Assembly (NCBI GenBank): GCA_945861265.1
Contig: CAMAUC010000006.1
Span: 26,719 to 90,718 of the forward strand
Origin: Rhizobium sp. Q54
GTDB taxonomy: Bacteria; Pseudomonadota; Alphaproteobacteria; Rhizobiales; Xanthobacteraceae
DNA: 64,000 nt
Direction: 5' to 3'
The translations under genes were made by a program, and so were the position numbers. Every line of letters begins with the position of its first letter. Position 1 is the first letter of the stretch. The notes under the pieces were generated by a model, which ran no database searches, was not told where the DNA came from, and was given only the letters and a program-made list of their open reading frames with translations. Of the stretch, positions 24,954 through 34,361 are shown piece by piece.

Positions 24954-25538
24954 CTATTCCTTGCCGCCGAGTTTATCCAGCCGCTTCTGCATTTCGTCGA
25001 GCTGTCGCTTGAGGTCGTCCATCTCGCCGGCGGATTGCGGCTTGTCGCCTGACGGCTTGCCTTCGTCGGATTTGGCGCCGCGAACGAACGGCGGCGCGAA
25101 CATCGCGAAGGTCTTCTCGAACATTTCCATGTTCCGGCGCACGTGATCTTCCATCGGGCCGAAGCCGCCTACGCCGCCGAAGGCCTGGCTGATCTGTTCG
25201 CGGAATTTGCCCTGCTGGCTGGTCAGCGATTGCATCGACTGTTCGAGGAAACGCGGCACCATCATCTGCATGCTGTCGCCGTAGAAGCGGATCAACTGCC
25301 GCAAGAAGGCGATCGGCAGCAGGCTTTGGCCTTCCTTGTTCTCCTGCTCGAAGATGATCTGCGCCAGCACCGAGCGGGTAATGTCCTCGCTGGTCTTGGC
25401 GTCATAGACGACGAAATCCTCGCCATTCTTGACCATGACGGCGAGGTCTTCGAGGGTTACGTAGGTGCTGGTGCCGGTATTATAGAGCCGCCGATTGGCG
25501 TACTTTTTAATGGTGACCGGCTCTTTTTCATCTGCCAT
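24954..25538 (-). CDS. phaR: polyhydroxyalkanoate synthesis repressor PhaR
   Basis: A 194-residue PhaR (AniA). The N-terminal DNA-binding domain has the signature IKKYANRRLYNTGTSTYVTL followed by LAVMVKNGEDFVVYDAKTSE and DITRSVLAQIIFEQE; the next domain (about 75-120) with LRQLIRFYGDSMQMMVPRFL binds the polymer. A charged coiled-coil tail ends DEMQKRLDKLGGKE. PhaR senses PHB and represses phasin and other genes when polymer is absent. It is divergent from phaA across 259 nt, the standard layout in alphaproteobacteria, so it probably regulates phaAB. Confidence 0.95.
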   Translation of the reverse strand: MADEKEPVTIKKYANRRLYNTGTSTYVTLEDLAVMVKNGEDFVVYDAKTSEDITRSVLAQIIFEQENKEGQSLLPIAFLRQLIRFYGDSMQMMVPRFLEQSMQSLTSQQGKFREQISQAFGGVGGFGPMEDHVRRNMEMFEKTFAMFAPPFVRGAKSDEGKPSGDKPQSAGEMDDLKRQLDEMQKRLDKLGGKE

Positions 25539-25700
25539 GTAATCACTCGTTTCCTCTGCCCAGCCATAAGCATAACCGGATTATGACCGGGCGGGCCACC
25601 GTTTTGTGGCGGCGCGGTAAACTTAAGGGGCGTTGCGGTATCCCTTGCGGAAACTCGAAAAAAGGGCCAATTCTCAGCCATAACCGCGAGGCCCCCATTA

Positions 25701-25736
25701 TTGACAGGCCCCCTTGGCCTGCCGAGGATGCGGCAG
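25701..25736 (+). promoter_or_regulatory. candidate phaA promoter with inverted repeat
   Basis: A consensus -35 hexamer TTGACA (25701-25706) is followed after 17 nt by GAGGAT, a weak -10. The 6-bp inverted repeat CTGCCG...CGGCAG (25719-25736) overlaps the -10 region, and its CTGC...GCAG ends recall PhaR sites described in Rhodobacter, though the spacing here is wider. The start codon of phaA lies 61 nt downstream. Confidence 0.35.
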
Positions 25737-25779
25737 TGCCATAACGGCAGCCATAAAACGTCACCTTGCCCCAAGTTGA

Positions 25780-27006
<1,227 letters not shown>

Positions 27007-27048
27007 CTAACGCATAGTCGTTGCACCGCACAAAATTAATTGATCTGC

Positions 27049-27084
27049 ATCATGGCCGGCTCCCGCGAGCCGGCCATGATTTTA
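27049..27084 (+). terminator. rho-independent terminator after phaA
   Basis: A perfect 14-bp stem (ATCATGGCCGGCTC / GAGCCGGCCATGAT) with a CCGC loop is followed by TTTTAA. It is the strongest intrinsic terminator in the window and lies between phaA and phaB, so the two genes are probably separately transcribed or phaB receives attenuated read-through. Confidence 0.85.
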
Positions 27085-27187
27085 ACCGCGACTAAATGCG
27101 ACTATTAAAATCGGCGCGCAAAGGCGATAATCTAAAGCGTCGTCAAAAGAACGGCTGTAAAGCTCGGTACTCTGGGAGGAGTAGTTT

Positions 27188-27913
27188 ATGTCTCGCGTGG
27201 CTTTGGTAACGGGCGGAACCCGCGGCATTGGCGCGGCAATTTCAAAGGCGTTGAAAGAGAAGGGCTACAAGGTCGCGGCCAGCTACGCCGGCAACGATGA
27301 GGCCGCGCAAAAATTCAAGGCCGAGACCGGCATTCCGGTATTCAAATGGGATGTATCCTCGTTTGAGGCCTCCGGCGCCGGCATCAAGCAGGTCGAAGCC
27401 GAACTCGGACCCATCGAAGTGCTGGTCAACAATGCCGGCATCACCAAGGACGCCATGCTGCACCGCATGAAGCCGGAGCAGTGGAGCGCGGTGATCAACA
27501 CCAATCTCGGCTCGCTGTTCAATATGTGCCGTCAGGTCATTGAGGGCATGCGCGAACGCAAGTTCGGCCGCATCATCAACATCTCGTCGATCAACGGTCA
27601 AAAAGGCCAGATGGGCCAGACCAATTATTCCGCCGCCAAGGCCGGCGAGATCGGCTTCACCAAAGCGCTCGCGCAAGAGAGCGCCAAGGCCGGCATCACC
27701 GTCAACGCCATCTGCCCCGGCTATATCAACACCGAGATGGTGCAGGCGGTGCCGAAGGACGTGCTGGAAAAGTCGATCCTGCCGCTGATCCCGATCGGCC
27801 GTCTCGGCGAGCCGGAGGAAATCGCGCGCTGCGTCGTCTTCCTCGCCGCGGATGAAGCCGGCCTGATGACCGGCTCGACGCTTACGGCCAATGGCGGGCA
27901 GTATTTCGCCTAG
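27188..27913 (+). CDS. phaB: acetoacetyl-CoA reductase
   Basis: A 241-residue NADPH-dependent SDR that reduces acetoacetyl-CoA to (R)-3-hydroxybutyryl-CoA for PHB synthesis. It has TGGTRGIG (8-15), NNAG at 81-84, and catalytic Ser134, Tyr147 and Lys151. GGGAGGAG 6-13 nt before ATG 27188 is a strong RBS. Downstream of phaA, from which a strong terminator hairpin separates it, so a promoter within 27085-27187 is expected. FabG is the nearest alternative, but length, context and the ACAT-side location favour PhaB. Confidence 0.95.
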   Translation: MSRVALVTGGTRGIGAAISKALKEKGYKVAASYAGNDEAAQKFKAETGIPVFKWDVSSFEASGAGIKQVEAELGPIEVLVNNAGITKDAMLHRMKPEQWSAVINTNLGSLFNMCRQVIEGMRERKFGRIINISSINGQKGQMGQTNYSAAKAGEIGFTKALAQESAKAGITVNAICPGYINTEMVQAVPKDVLEKSILPLIPIGRLGEPEEIARCVVFLAADEAGLMTGSTLTANGGQYFA

Positions 27914-28003
27914 ACGCCTTTCGCGCCACGCCCAGTTTCGCTAGATCAGGCGGCCCGCCCCGGAAACGCGGCGGGCCGTCGCGCATTCGCAAGGGAGCCC
28001 TCC

Positions 28004-29080
28004 ATGACCACCAATTGCGTTCACCGCATCGCCGTCATTCCTGGCGACGGCATCGGCAAGGAGGTCATGCCCGAGGGCGTGCGCGTTCTCGAAGCGGCGG
28101 CGAAGAAGTTCGGCTTCAAGCTGCAGTTCGACGATTTCGATTTCGCTTCCTGCGATTATTACGAAAAGCACGGCCGCATGATGCCGGAGGACTGGAAGGA
28201 CAAGATCGGCAAGCACGACGCGATCTATTTCGGCGCCGTCGGCATGCCCGACAAGGTGCCGGATCATATTTCGCTGTGGGGCTCGCTGATCCTGTTCCGC
28301 CGCGAGTTCGATCAATACGTCAATCTGCGCCCGGTGCGGCTGATGCCCGGCGTGCCGTGTCCCCTGGTCGGCCGCAAGCCGGGCGACATCGATTTCTGGG
28401 TGGTGCGTGAAAATACCGAAGGCGAATATTCGGCCATCGGCGGCAAGATGTTCGCCGGCACCGAGCGCGAAGTCGTCGTGCAGGAAACGGTGATGAGCCG
28501 GGTCGGCGTCGACCGCGTTCTGAAATTCGCGTTTGAATTGGCGAAATCAACGCCGAAGAAGCATCTCACCTCGGCGACCAAGTCGAACGGCATTGCGATC
28601 ACCATGCCGTACTGGGACGAGCGGGTGAAGGAAATGGCGAAGGCCTATCCGGACGTGAAATGGAATCAGTTTCACATCGATATCCTCACCGCGCACTTCG
28701 TCATGAACCCGGACAAGTTCAACGTTGTCGTCGCCTCCAATCTGTTCGGCGATATTCTCTCCGATTTGGGGCCGGCCTGCACTGGCACCATTGGCATCGC
28801 GCCGTCGGGCAATATCAATCCGGAACGCAAATTTCCTTCCGTGTTCGAGCCGGTGCATGGTTCGGCGCCGGATATTTACGGCCAGGGCATCGCCAATCCG
28901 ATCGGGCAAATCTGGTCGGGCGCGATGATGCTCGAGCATCTCGGCGAGCCGGAAGCGGCTAAGGCCATTGTCGCGGCCATCGAGAAAGTATTGGCGCAGG
29001 ACAAATTGCGCACCCGCGATCTTAAAGGCCCGGCCAATACGGTGACCTGCGGCAAGGCGGTTGCCGACGCGCTGGGGTAA
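28004..29080 (+). CDS. tartrate/D-malate dehydrogenase (decarboxylating), isopropylmalate-dehydrogenase family
   Basis: A 358-residue beta-decarboxylating dehydrogenase. It has PGDGIGKEV at the N terminus (NAD site), RENTEGEYSAIGG (substrate-phosphate-site region where tartrate dehydrogenases differ from LeuB), NLFGDILSDLG (metal-binding aspartates) and EPVHGSAPDIYGQGIANP. The insert FRREFDQYVNLRPVRLMPG matches the TtuC/DmlA group, which uses NAD+ and Mn2+ to oxidise D-malate and tartrate. RBS GGGAGCC lies upstream. A DMT transporter gene follows at once. Assignment to tartrate versus D-malate is uncertain. Confidence 0.9.
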   Translation: MTTNCVHRIAVIPGDGIGKEVMPEGVRVLEAAAKKFGFKLQFDDFDFASCDYYEKHGRMMPEDWKDKIGKHDAIYFGAVGMPDKVPDHISLWGSLILFRREFDQYVNLRPVRLMPGVPCPLVGRKPGDIDFWVVRENTEGEYSAIGGKMFAGTEREVVVQETVMSRVGVDRVLKFAFELAKSTPKKHLTSATKSNGIAITMPYWDERVKEMAKAYPDVKWNQFHIDILTAHFVMNPDKFNVVVASNLFGDILSDLGPACTGTIGIAPSGNINPERKFPSVFEPVHGSAPDIYGQGIANPIGQIWSGAMMLEHLGEPEAAKAIVAAIEKVLAQDKLRTRDLKGPANTVTCGKAVADALG

Positions 29081-29108
29081 GCTTTCACACACTCCGTCAA
29101 GCCTGGCG

Positions 29109-29996
29109 ATGATGAAGAATAGAATGACTTCCTCCCGCGCCACATTGTTCGGCTTTGCCGCTATCCTGATGTGGTCCCTGCTGGCGGTCATGATCGTCGC
29201 GTCCGGCACGGTGCCGCCGTTTCAACTGGCGGCGTTGACCTTCGCCATTGGCGGCGCCATCGGCGCGGTCTGGGTAACGCGCACCGGCAATTGGCGCGCG
29301 ATGCGCCAGCCGCCGCAAGTCTGGCTGCTCGGCGTCGGCGGGCTGTTCGGCTATCACGCGCTGTATTTCATCGCGCTGCGGCTGGCGCCGCCGGCCGAAG
29401 CCGGCCTTCTGAATTATTTCTGGCCGCTGCTGATCGTGCTGTTCTCCGGCCTGCTGCCCGGCGAGCATCTGCGCTGGTATTCGATATGCGGCGCGCTTCT
29501 GGGCCTTGCCGGCACAGTGATCCTGTTTCTCGGCAAGGGCCTCGCGCCGGCGCTGGATTATGTCGCCGGCTACAGCGCGGCGTTTTGTGCCGCTTTCGTC
29601 TGGGCCGGCTATTCGGTGTTGTCGCGCCGCTTTGTCGGCGTGCCGACCGCGGCGGTCGCCGGATTTTGTCTGGCGACCGCTTTGCTGGCGGCTGTTTGTC
29701 ATGTCGCTTTCGAGACGACAGTCTGGCCGGCGAATGCCGGTCAATGGCTCGCCGTCGCCGCGCTCGGCATCGGCCCGGTCGGCATCGCGTTTTATGCGTG
29801 GGACATCGGCGTCAAGCGCGGCGACATCAGGCTGCTCGGCGTCGCGTCCTACGCCGCGCCATTACTCTCGACATTTTTTCTGGTGCTTGCTGGATATGCT
29901 GAGGCGCGACTGACATTATGGTTCGCGGCGCTGCTCATTGCTGGTGGCGGTTTGCTTGCGGCGAAGGACATGCTCGGCAAACAGACTCCGCCTTAA
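29109..29996 (+). CDS. EamA/DMT-superfamily transporter, YddG-like
   Basis: A 295-residue ten-TM exporter. Helices begin LFGFAAILMWSLLAVMIVAS; the pairs AAPLLSTFFLVLAG and GVASYAAPL in the second EamA repeat are typical of aromatic-amino-acid exporters such as YddG. Start choice: ATG 29109, with ATG 29124 an alternative; an upstream frame overlaps the tartrate dehydrogenase stop at 29080. It is probably in the same operon as that dehydrogenase (28 nt gap). Its convergent neighbour is the DUF985 gene, with a repeat hairpin between. Confidence 0.88.
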   Translation: MMKNRMTSSRATLFGFAAILMWSLLAVMIVASGTVPPFQLAALTFAIGGAIGAVWVTRTGNWRAMRQPPQVWLLGVGGLFGYHALYFIALRLAPPAEAGLLNYFWPLLIVLFSGLLPGEHLRWYSICGALLGLAGTVILFLGKGLAPALDYVAGYSAAFCAAFVWAGYSVLSRRFVGVPTAAVAGFCLATALLAAVCHVAFETTVWPANAGQWLAVAALGIGPVGIAFYAWDIGVKRGDIRLLGVASYAAPLLSTFFLVLAGYAEARLTLWFAALLIAGGGLLAAKDMLGKQTPP

Positions 29997-30007
29997 GACT
30001 TTAATTT

Positions 30008-30057
30008 GCGCATGACCTGATCCGAAAACCGGTTCCCACTTTTCGGGATCATTCGCG
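30008..30057. repeat. rhizobial-type palindromic repeat between convergent genes
   Basis: Arms TGATCCGAAAA (30018-30028) and TTTTCGGGATCA (30040-30051) flank CCGGTTCCCA, with GCGCATGA outside. This is the common Rhizobiales unit recalled as GCGCATGA...CCGAAAACCGGTTT...TTTTCGGGATCATG. It overlaps the 3' end of the DUF985 gene (stop at 30049-30051), so the repeat supplies its last codons. It could act as a terminator for both neighbours. Confidence 0.75.
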
Positions 30058-30471
30058 GGGCGTCCAGTCCCTCGGCGCCAGTTCAAACCCGTCGAAGGTA
30101 AAGCCCGGCGCGACGGTGCAGCCGACCAAAGTCCAGTCGCCAGTCGATTCCGCCGCCTGCCAGGCGCGCGCCGGCACGATAACTTGCGGAATCTCATCGG
30201 CATGAATGTCGCCGCCGAGCCGGACGATCTCTTCCTTGGTGCCATCGACAACTGACAGCTTGAGCGGTGCGCCGGCATGCCAGTGCCAGATCTCGACCGC
30301 ATCGACGCGATGCCAGTGCGAGCGTTCGCCGCGCGCCAGAAGAAATAATATCGCAGTCGAGGCAGCGCGGCCGTTCACCGTGTGGCTGTCGCGAAACGTC
30401 TCGCGATAATGCCCGCCTTCCGGATGCGGCTTGAGATCGAGCTTCCTGATGATGTCGGCGGCGGTCGGCAT
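30049..30471 (-). CDS. DUF985 (cupin_5) family protein
   Basis: A 140-residue single-domain cupin. Diagnostic blocks are LKPHPEGGHYRETFR near the N terminus, a central HWHRVDAVEIWHWHAG that carries the metal-type His residues, and APGFTFDGFELA at the C terminus. The family is widespread and its enzymatic role is not established, although sugar-isomerase-like or sensor functions have been suggested. Its ATG overlaps the gloB stop by 1 nt (TAATG), so the two are cotranscribed with gloB first. The stop lies within an intergenic repeat unit (30008-30057). Confidence 0.9.
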   Translation of the reverse strand: MPTAADIIRKLDLKPHPEGGHYRETFRDSHTVNGRAASTAILFLLARGERSHWHRVDAVEIWHWHAGAPLKLSVVDGTKEEIVRLGGDIHADEIPQVIVPARAWQAAESTGDWTLVGCTVAPGFTFDGFELAPRDWTPRE

Positions 30472-31238
30472 TAGAACTTGTTCTTCCGCTCGCGCACTTC
30501 CGCGAACACTTCATTGGCCGGTTTGCCGGCCATGCCGATAGCGGCGGCGAGCGAAGGCTCGCTTGCGCGCAGGAACGGATTGGTCTTCTTCTCTTCGCCG
30601 ATAGTGGTCGGAATGGTCGGCTCGCCGGCGGCCAGTTGTTTGGCGGCCTGTTGCGCGCGCGCCAGCAGATCCTTGTTGCCCTTGTCGACCGAGAGCGCGA
30701 ACTTGATATTGGCGGCGGTGTATTCATGGCCGCAGAAGATTTTCGTCTCGTCCGGCAGGTCGCGCATTTTCAGCATCGAGCCCCACATCTGATCCATGGT
30801 GCCTTCGATGACGCGGCCGCAGCCGACCGAGAATAAAGTATCGGCGGCGAAGAGCAGATTGTCGGCGTGGAACCAGTAGACGATATGGCCGAGCGTATGG
30901 CCGGGCGTCTCGATGACATTGCCGGTGAGATTGCCGACCTTGACCTTGTCGCCTTCGCGCACGGTCTCATCGACGCCGGGGATCTTTGCGGCTTCACCGG
31001 CCGGCGCGACGACGCGGCATTTGTATTTGCTCTTGAGCGCCATGATGCCGTCGGTGTGGTCGGCGTGATGATGGGTAACCAGAATATCGGTGAGCTTCCA
31101 GCCCGTGGCCGTCAGCGCGGCCTCGATCGGCGCCGCCTCCGGCGCGTCGATCGACGCGGTCGCGCCGGTCGCGGAATCGTGCAGCAGCACGCCGTAATTA
31201 TCGGAGCGGCACATAAAAAGGCGCGTTTGCGCGGGCAT
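30471..31238 (-). CDS. gloB: hydroxyacylglutathione hydrolase (glyoxalase II)
   Basis: A 255-residue MBL-fold hydrolase that splits S-lactoylglutathione to D-lactate and glutathione in methylglyoxal detoxification. The metal motif is H56-x-H58-x-D60-H61 (THHHADHTDG), followed by TPGHTLGH, LFAADTLFSVGCGRV and the glutathione-site block FCGHEYTAAN, and the C-terminal RKNKF typical of GloB. ATG 31238 gives the normal length. Divergent from the methyltransferase gene at 31348, an arrangement common in Rhizobiales, and upstream of the DUF985 gene in one operon. Confidence 0.95.
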   Translation of the reverse strand: MPAQTRLFMCRSDNYGVLLHDSATGATASIDAPEAAPIEAALTATGWKLTDILVTHHHADHTDGIMALKSKYKCRVVAPAGEAAKIPGVDETVREGDKVKVGNLTGNVIETPGHTLGHIVYWFHADNLLFAADTLFSVGCGRVIEGTMDQMWGSMLKMRDLPDETKIFCGHEYTAANIKFALSVDKGNKDLLARAQQAAKQLAAGEPTIPTTIGEEKKTNPFLRASEPSLAAAIGMAGKPANEVFAEVRERKNKF

Positions 31239-31347
31239 GGTCGTTCTCCTCGACGAAGTCGTTAACCTAACATCGGAAATGTGTCGCATATCGGCGGCCC
31301 GCAAGGCCAGCCGTTTATTGGCCGGCGATTCGTGGTAGCCTGCCGTC

Positions 31348-32082
31348 ATGTCGATCGATGTCGTTGATCTGCGCAATTTTTATGGCCAGCGTCTGGGCGT
31401 GGTGGCGCGCCGCTTTGTCGGCCGCGCCGTGCGGTCGCTATGGCGCGACACTGCCGGCCAGCGCGTCCTCGGCATCGGCTATACGACGCCCTATCTCGGC
31501 CTGTTCCGCGAGGACGCCGAACGCTGTCTGGCCTTCATGCCGGCCGGGCAGGGCGTGCTGAAATGGCCGACGGCGCGACCGGCTCTGTCGGCGCTGGTCG
31601 ATGAGAACGAATTGCCGCTGACCGATGGCGCGGTCGATCGCGTGCTGCTGGTGCATGCGTTGGAAATGACCAACGACCCGGCGGCGCTGTTGCGCGAAGT
31701 GTGGCGGGTGCTGGCCGCCGGTGGCCGGCTGCTGGCCGTGGTACCGAACCGGCGCGGCGTCTGGGCGCGCATGGACACGACGCCGTTCGGCCACGGCCGG
31801 CCCTATTCGCGCTCGCAGATCAATCAGCTGTTGCGCGAGACCTGGTTCACGCCGTCGGGCTGGAGCGAAGCGCTCTACGTGCCGCCGGTGCCGCGCGGCT
31901 GGTTCCTGCGCTCGGCGGCGGCGTGGGAACGCACCGGCGCGACTTTGTCGGCGCCGTTCGCCGGCGTGCATCTGGTGGAAGCGACCAAGCAGGTCTATCG
32001 CGCGGTGCCGGCGCAACGCCGCCTTAAGCGCAGGCTGATGCCCGCGCTCGAGCCGGTGCTGGCGCCGTCGCCGGGGACATAA
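31348..32082 (+). CDS. class I SAM-dependent methyltransferase
   Basis: A 244-residue methyltransferase with motif I RVLGIGYTTPYLG, acidic/loop region LVDENELPLTDGAVDRVLLVHALE and motif III-like LREVWRVLAAGGRLLAVVPN, typical of the UbiE-like Methyltransf_11 family. The first residues carry MSIDVVDLRNFYGQRLG, found on the version transcribed divergently from gloB in Rhizobiales. The substrate is unknown. It ends at a repeat hairpin and is convergent with the DUF4167 gene. Confidence 0.9.
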   Translation: MSIDVVDLRNFYGQRLGVVARRFVGRAVRSLWRDTAGQRVLGIGYTTPYLGLFREDAERCLAFMPAGQGVLKWPTARPALSALVDENELPLTDGAVDRVLLVHALEMTNDPAALLREVWRVLAAGGRLLAVVPNRRGVWARMDTTPFGHGRPYSRSQINQLLRETWFTPSGWSEALYVPPVPRGWFLRSAAAWERTGATLSAPFAGVHLVEATKQVYRAVPAQRRLKRRLMPALEPVLAPSPGT

Positions 32083-32083
32083 A

Positions 32084-32127
32084 GCGTTTTCGAGCGAAGT
32101 GGGCACCGGTTCGCGTGAAGAAAACGC
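32084..32127. repeat. rhizobial-type intergenic hairpin repeat
   Basis: Arms GCGTTTTC (32084-32091) and GAAAACGC (32120-32127) enclose GAGCGAAGTGGGCACCGGTT. I recall close versions in many Bradyrhizobium-type intergenic gaps (GCGTTTTCGAGCGAAGTGG...), often continuing as CAAAACAAAA, which is also present here just downstream. It sits between two convergent genes and may act as a terminator. Confidence 0.75.
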
Positions 32128-32161
32128 GACAAAACAAAAGACCAGAGCCCCTAAGCGCGGA

Positions 32162-33013
32162 TTATTCCGGCTGGCGCGGCGGTTCGTCGCCACCCGAGGA
32201 CGGCGCGGACGCGGCGGCATCGACATTGCCACCGACATTGCCGTTGGCATCGCCGCCCGTATTACCGTTGAAGTCCGGACGGAAGCCGCCGCTGCCGCGG
32301 TGACGCCGGCGCCGGCGGCCGAAACGATCCGGACGGTCGCCCTGCTCGTGGCCATTCTGACTGTTGGCATCGCCTTGATCGCCGGCAACGACCGGTTGCG
32401 GTTGACCGCCGCCGGTGATGAAGGCCGGCAGGCCTGTCACTTCCGGCGCGACATTGTTTTGATTTTGCGGCTGACGCGGCTGGTGTTGCGGCTGATGCTG
32501 CGGATTGCGGTGTTGCGGCTGATCGCGCGGCGGGAACGGCTGCGCGTCGCGCGGCAGATAAGGCTGCGCCTGCGGTTGCGGCGGTGCGAACTGCGGCTGT
32601 TCGCTCTGGCCGGCGAACGGCTGGCCGTCGTCCTCGCCGTCGTCGTAATTGTCGTCGGCGGCGCCGGTCGGCGCGCCCGGCGTCGGCGCCGGATTGTTGT
32701 AATAGGGATTTTGCTGCCGGAACTGTTCCTGCGCCGTGGCGATCAGGCGGAAATAATGTTCGGCGTGCTGGAAGTAATTCTCGGCCGCGACCGGATCGCC
32801 GGAGCTCTGCGCGTCGCGCGCGAGCTGCATGTACTTTTCGGCGATATGTGAGGCGGTGCCGCGAATTTTCACGTCGGGGCCGTTCGACTCATAAACCCGT
32901 GTCAGCGGATTCTGGCTTTTGCGGTGATTGTTATTGTTGTTGCCGCCGCCACCGCCACCGCCACCGCTGCCACCGCCGCTGCGACCGCGCATACGCTTCT
33001 GACCGTTTCTCAT
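32162..33013 (-). CDS. DUF4167 domain protein
   Basis: A 283-residue protein with the DUF4167 domain at residues about 25-95 (NPLTRVYESNGPDVKIRGTA then HIAEKYMQLARDAQSSGDPV), preceded by a Gly/Asn-rich low-complexity stretch (SGGGSGGGGGGGG then NNNNNH) and followed by a Gln/Pro-rich low-complexity tail. ATG 33013 (MRNGQKRMRG) is chosen over an in-frame TTG 18 nt upstream. Such proteins are restricted to alphaproteobacteria, with a likely RNA- or ribosome-associated role suggested by neighbours prmC and prfA. Codons in the tail are highly repetitive (cag, ccg). Function unproven. Confidence 0.93.
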   Translation of the reverse strand: MRNGQKRMRGRSGGGSGGGGGGGGNNNNNHRKSQNPLTRVYESNGPDVKIRGTASHIAEKYMQLARDAQSSGDPVAAENYFQHAEHYFRLIATAQEQFRQQNPYYNNPAPTPGAPTGAADDNYDDGEDDGQPFAGQSEQPQFAPPQPQAQPYLPRDAQPFPPRDQPQHRNPQHQPQHQPRQPQNQNNVAPEVTGLPAFITGGGQPQPVVAGDQGDANSQNGHEQGDRPDRFGRRRRRHRGSGGFRPDFNGNTGGDANGNVGGNVDAAASAPSSGGDEPPRQPE

Positions 33014-33482
33014 GATTTCCCTGTTCGCCAACTATTGCTTCGCTATTCCGCGGCCTTGGCCGCTGTTGCACTGCTCGACCGGGAAGACACGTCCCGTGAC
33101 GTTCTTAAAGAGGTTCATCCAAACGGATGTTGTTGCGTGGCGAACCTGTCCCGGTTGCCAACGCCAATGCCCCGAATCTGTGCGCCTGTTATCGCGATGA
33201 TTACAGCAACCCCAATGCCGCTTCTGGCGATTTCGCGAGCCGTTGTCGTTTGACCGGTCCCTGAGCGTTCAACCGGTTCTTGGTCATCGGCTCGTCGTTA
33301 TCTGCCACTGCAATCGACTTTGCGGCGCTGCCTCGCAGAGCATCTTGCTCCGGGGTTCGTGGCTATGCATCCGTCACGGGTCGATTCCGTACTTGGAAGC
33401 TAGTCCGTTCCGGGCCATATTCCAAGCGGTTTTTTGCTCTTTTGCCAGCCCCGCATTTCTGTTGAGCGGCAATGCGTGGGGC
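33014..33482. other. 469-nt gene-free stretch with inverted repeats
   Basis: Between prmC (stop 33483) and the DUF4167 gene (start 33013). No convincing coding frame: the longest, on the plus strand from 33243, is cysteine-rich and runs into prmC. Inverted repeats are GCGGCC-TT-GGCCGC (33050-33063), CATCC-AAAC-GGATG (33116-33129), ACCGG...CCGGT near 33250-33277, and a long hairpin at 33447-33483 (AGCCCCGCATT / AATGCGTGGGGCT) overlapping the first base of the prmC stop codon. The last could end prmC transcription, but no T-run follows on that strand. The rest is probably a structured 5' leader of the DUF4167 gene. Confidence 0.55.
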
Positions 33483-34361
33483 TCATGGCGCCAAACAAGC
33501 ACTTAACGCGCGTGGAATACCGGCCAAATCGGCGCGAGCGCCGTTAACCGTCAAACCGGACCCGGTAAACAGGCCGCGCACGGCGTGTTCCTGGCCGGCG
33601 CCCAATTCGACGATGAGGCGGCCGCCGGGCGCCAGCAGATGGATCGCCTGCGACGCGATGGCGCGATAGGCATCGAGCCCGTCGATACCGCCATCGAGCG
33701 CCAAGGCCGGATCGTAGTCACGCACCTCCGGTTCCAGCGTCGCGATGTCGCTATGTTCGACATAAGGCGGATTGGACACGATCAGATCGAACGGCCCGGT
33801 CACGCCAGTGGCGATGTCGCAGACGACGAAGCGGCAACGTGACGAAAGGCCGAGCCGTTCGGCATTGCCGCGCGCAACATCGATGGCTGCCGGACTGATA
33901 TCGGTGGCCACGCCTTCGGCATCTTTCAGTTCGGTGAGCAGCGCCAGCAGCAGGGCACCGGAACCGGTGCCGATGTCGAGAAGACGCAAGGGCGCAAGAC
34001 GCAGGCTTTCACGCTCGATGTAATCAAGCGCGGCTTCGACGACAGTCTCGGTATCCGGCCGCGGCACCAGCACGGCGTCGCTGACGTCGAGCGGCAGACT
34101 CCAGAATTCCTTGCGGCCGATAATGCGCGATACCGGCTCGTGCCCGAGGCGGCGGCCGGCGAGCGTGTCGATGGCCGCGATCTCATCGGCGCGCAGAAGT
34201 CGGTCGCCATTTGTCATCAACGCGGTGCGGTCGAGGCCGAGCGCGTGGCCGATCAGCAACCGGGCATCGGTGTCCGGGGATTCGATGCCTGCCTGCCGCA
34301 ACATTTCGGTCACAGCGTGCCGTTTCGCCGCGACGGTCAGGCCGGCGGCGGCCATCGTCAC
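33483..34361 (-). CDS. prmC: peptide chain release factor N5-glutamine methyltransferase
   Basis: A 292-residue methyltransferase (HemK/PrmC) that methylates the Gln of the GGQ motif of RF1 and RF2. It has motif [16 protein letters not shown] and the substrate-binding motif [11 protein letters not shown]. Translation from GTG 34361 overlaps the prfA stop by 4 nt (GTGA), the classical prfA-prmC coupling; ATG 34355 is an alternative start. It methylates the product of the gene just upstream. Confidence 0.93.
   Translation of the reverse strand: MTMAAAGLTVAAKRHAVTEMLRQAGIESPDTDARLLIGHALGLDRTALMTNGDRLLRADEIAAIDTLAGRRLGHEPVSRIIGRKEFWSLPLDVSDAVLVPRPDTETVVEAALDYIERESLRLAPLRLLDIGTGSGALLLALLTELKDAEGVATDISPAAIDVARGNAERLGLSSRCRFVVCDIATGVTGPFDLIVSNPPYVEHSDIATLEPEVRDYDPALALDGGIDGLDAYRAIASQAIHLLAPGGRLIVELGAGQEHAVRGLFTGSGLTVNGARADLAGIPRALSACLAP

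Noticed and set aside
32930..33013. Gly/Asn-rich run at the start of the DUF4167 gene as a sequencing artefact or microsatellite.
   Set aside because: Similar low-complexity N termini are typical of DUF4167 proteins and the frame stays open.
33243..33506. Plus-strand frame of 87 codons in the DUF4167 leader region.
   Set aside because: It is cysteine-rich and irregular, has no RBS, and runs into the end of prmC on the opposite strand.
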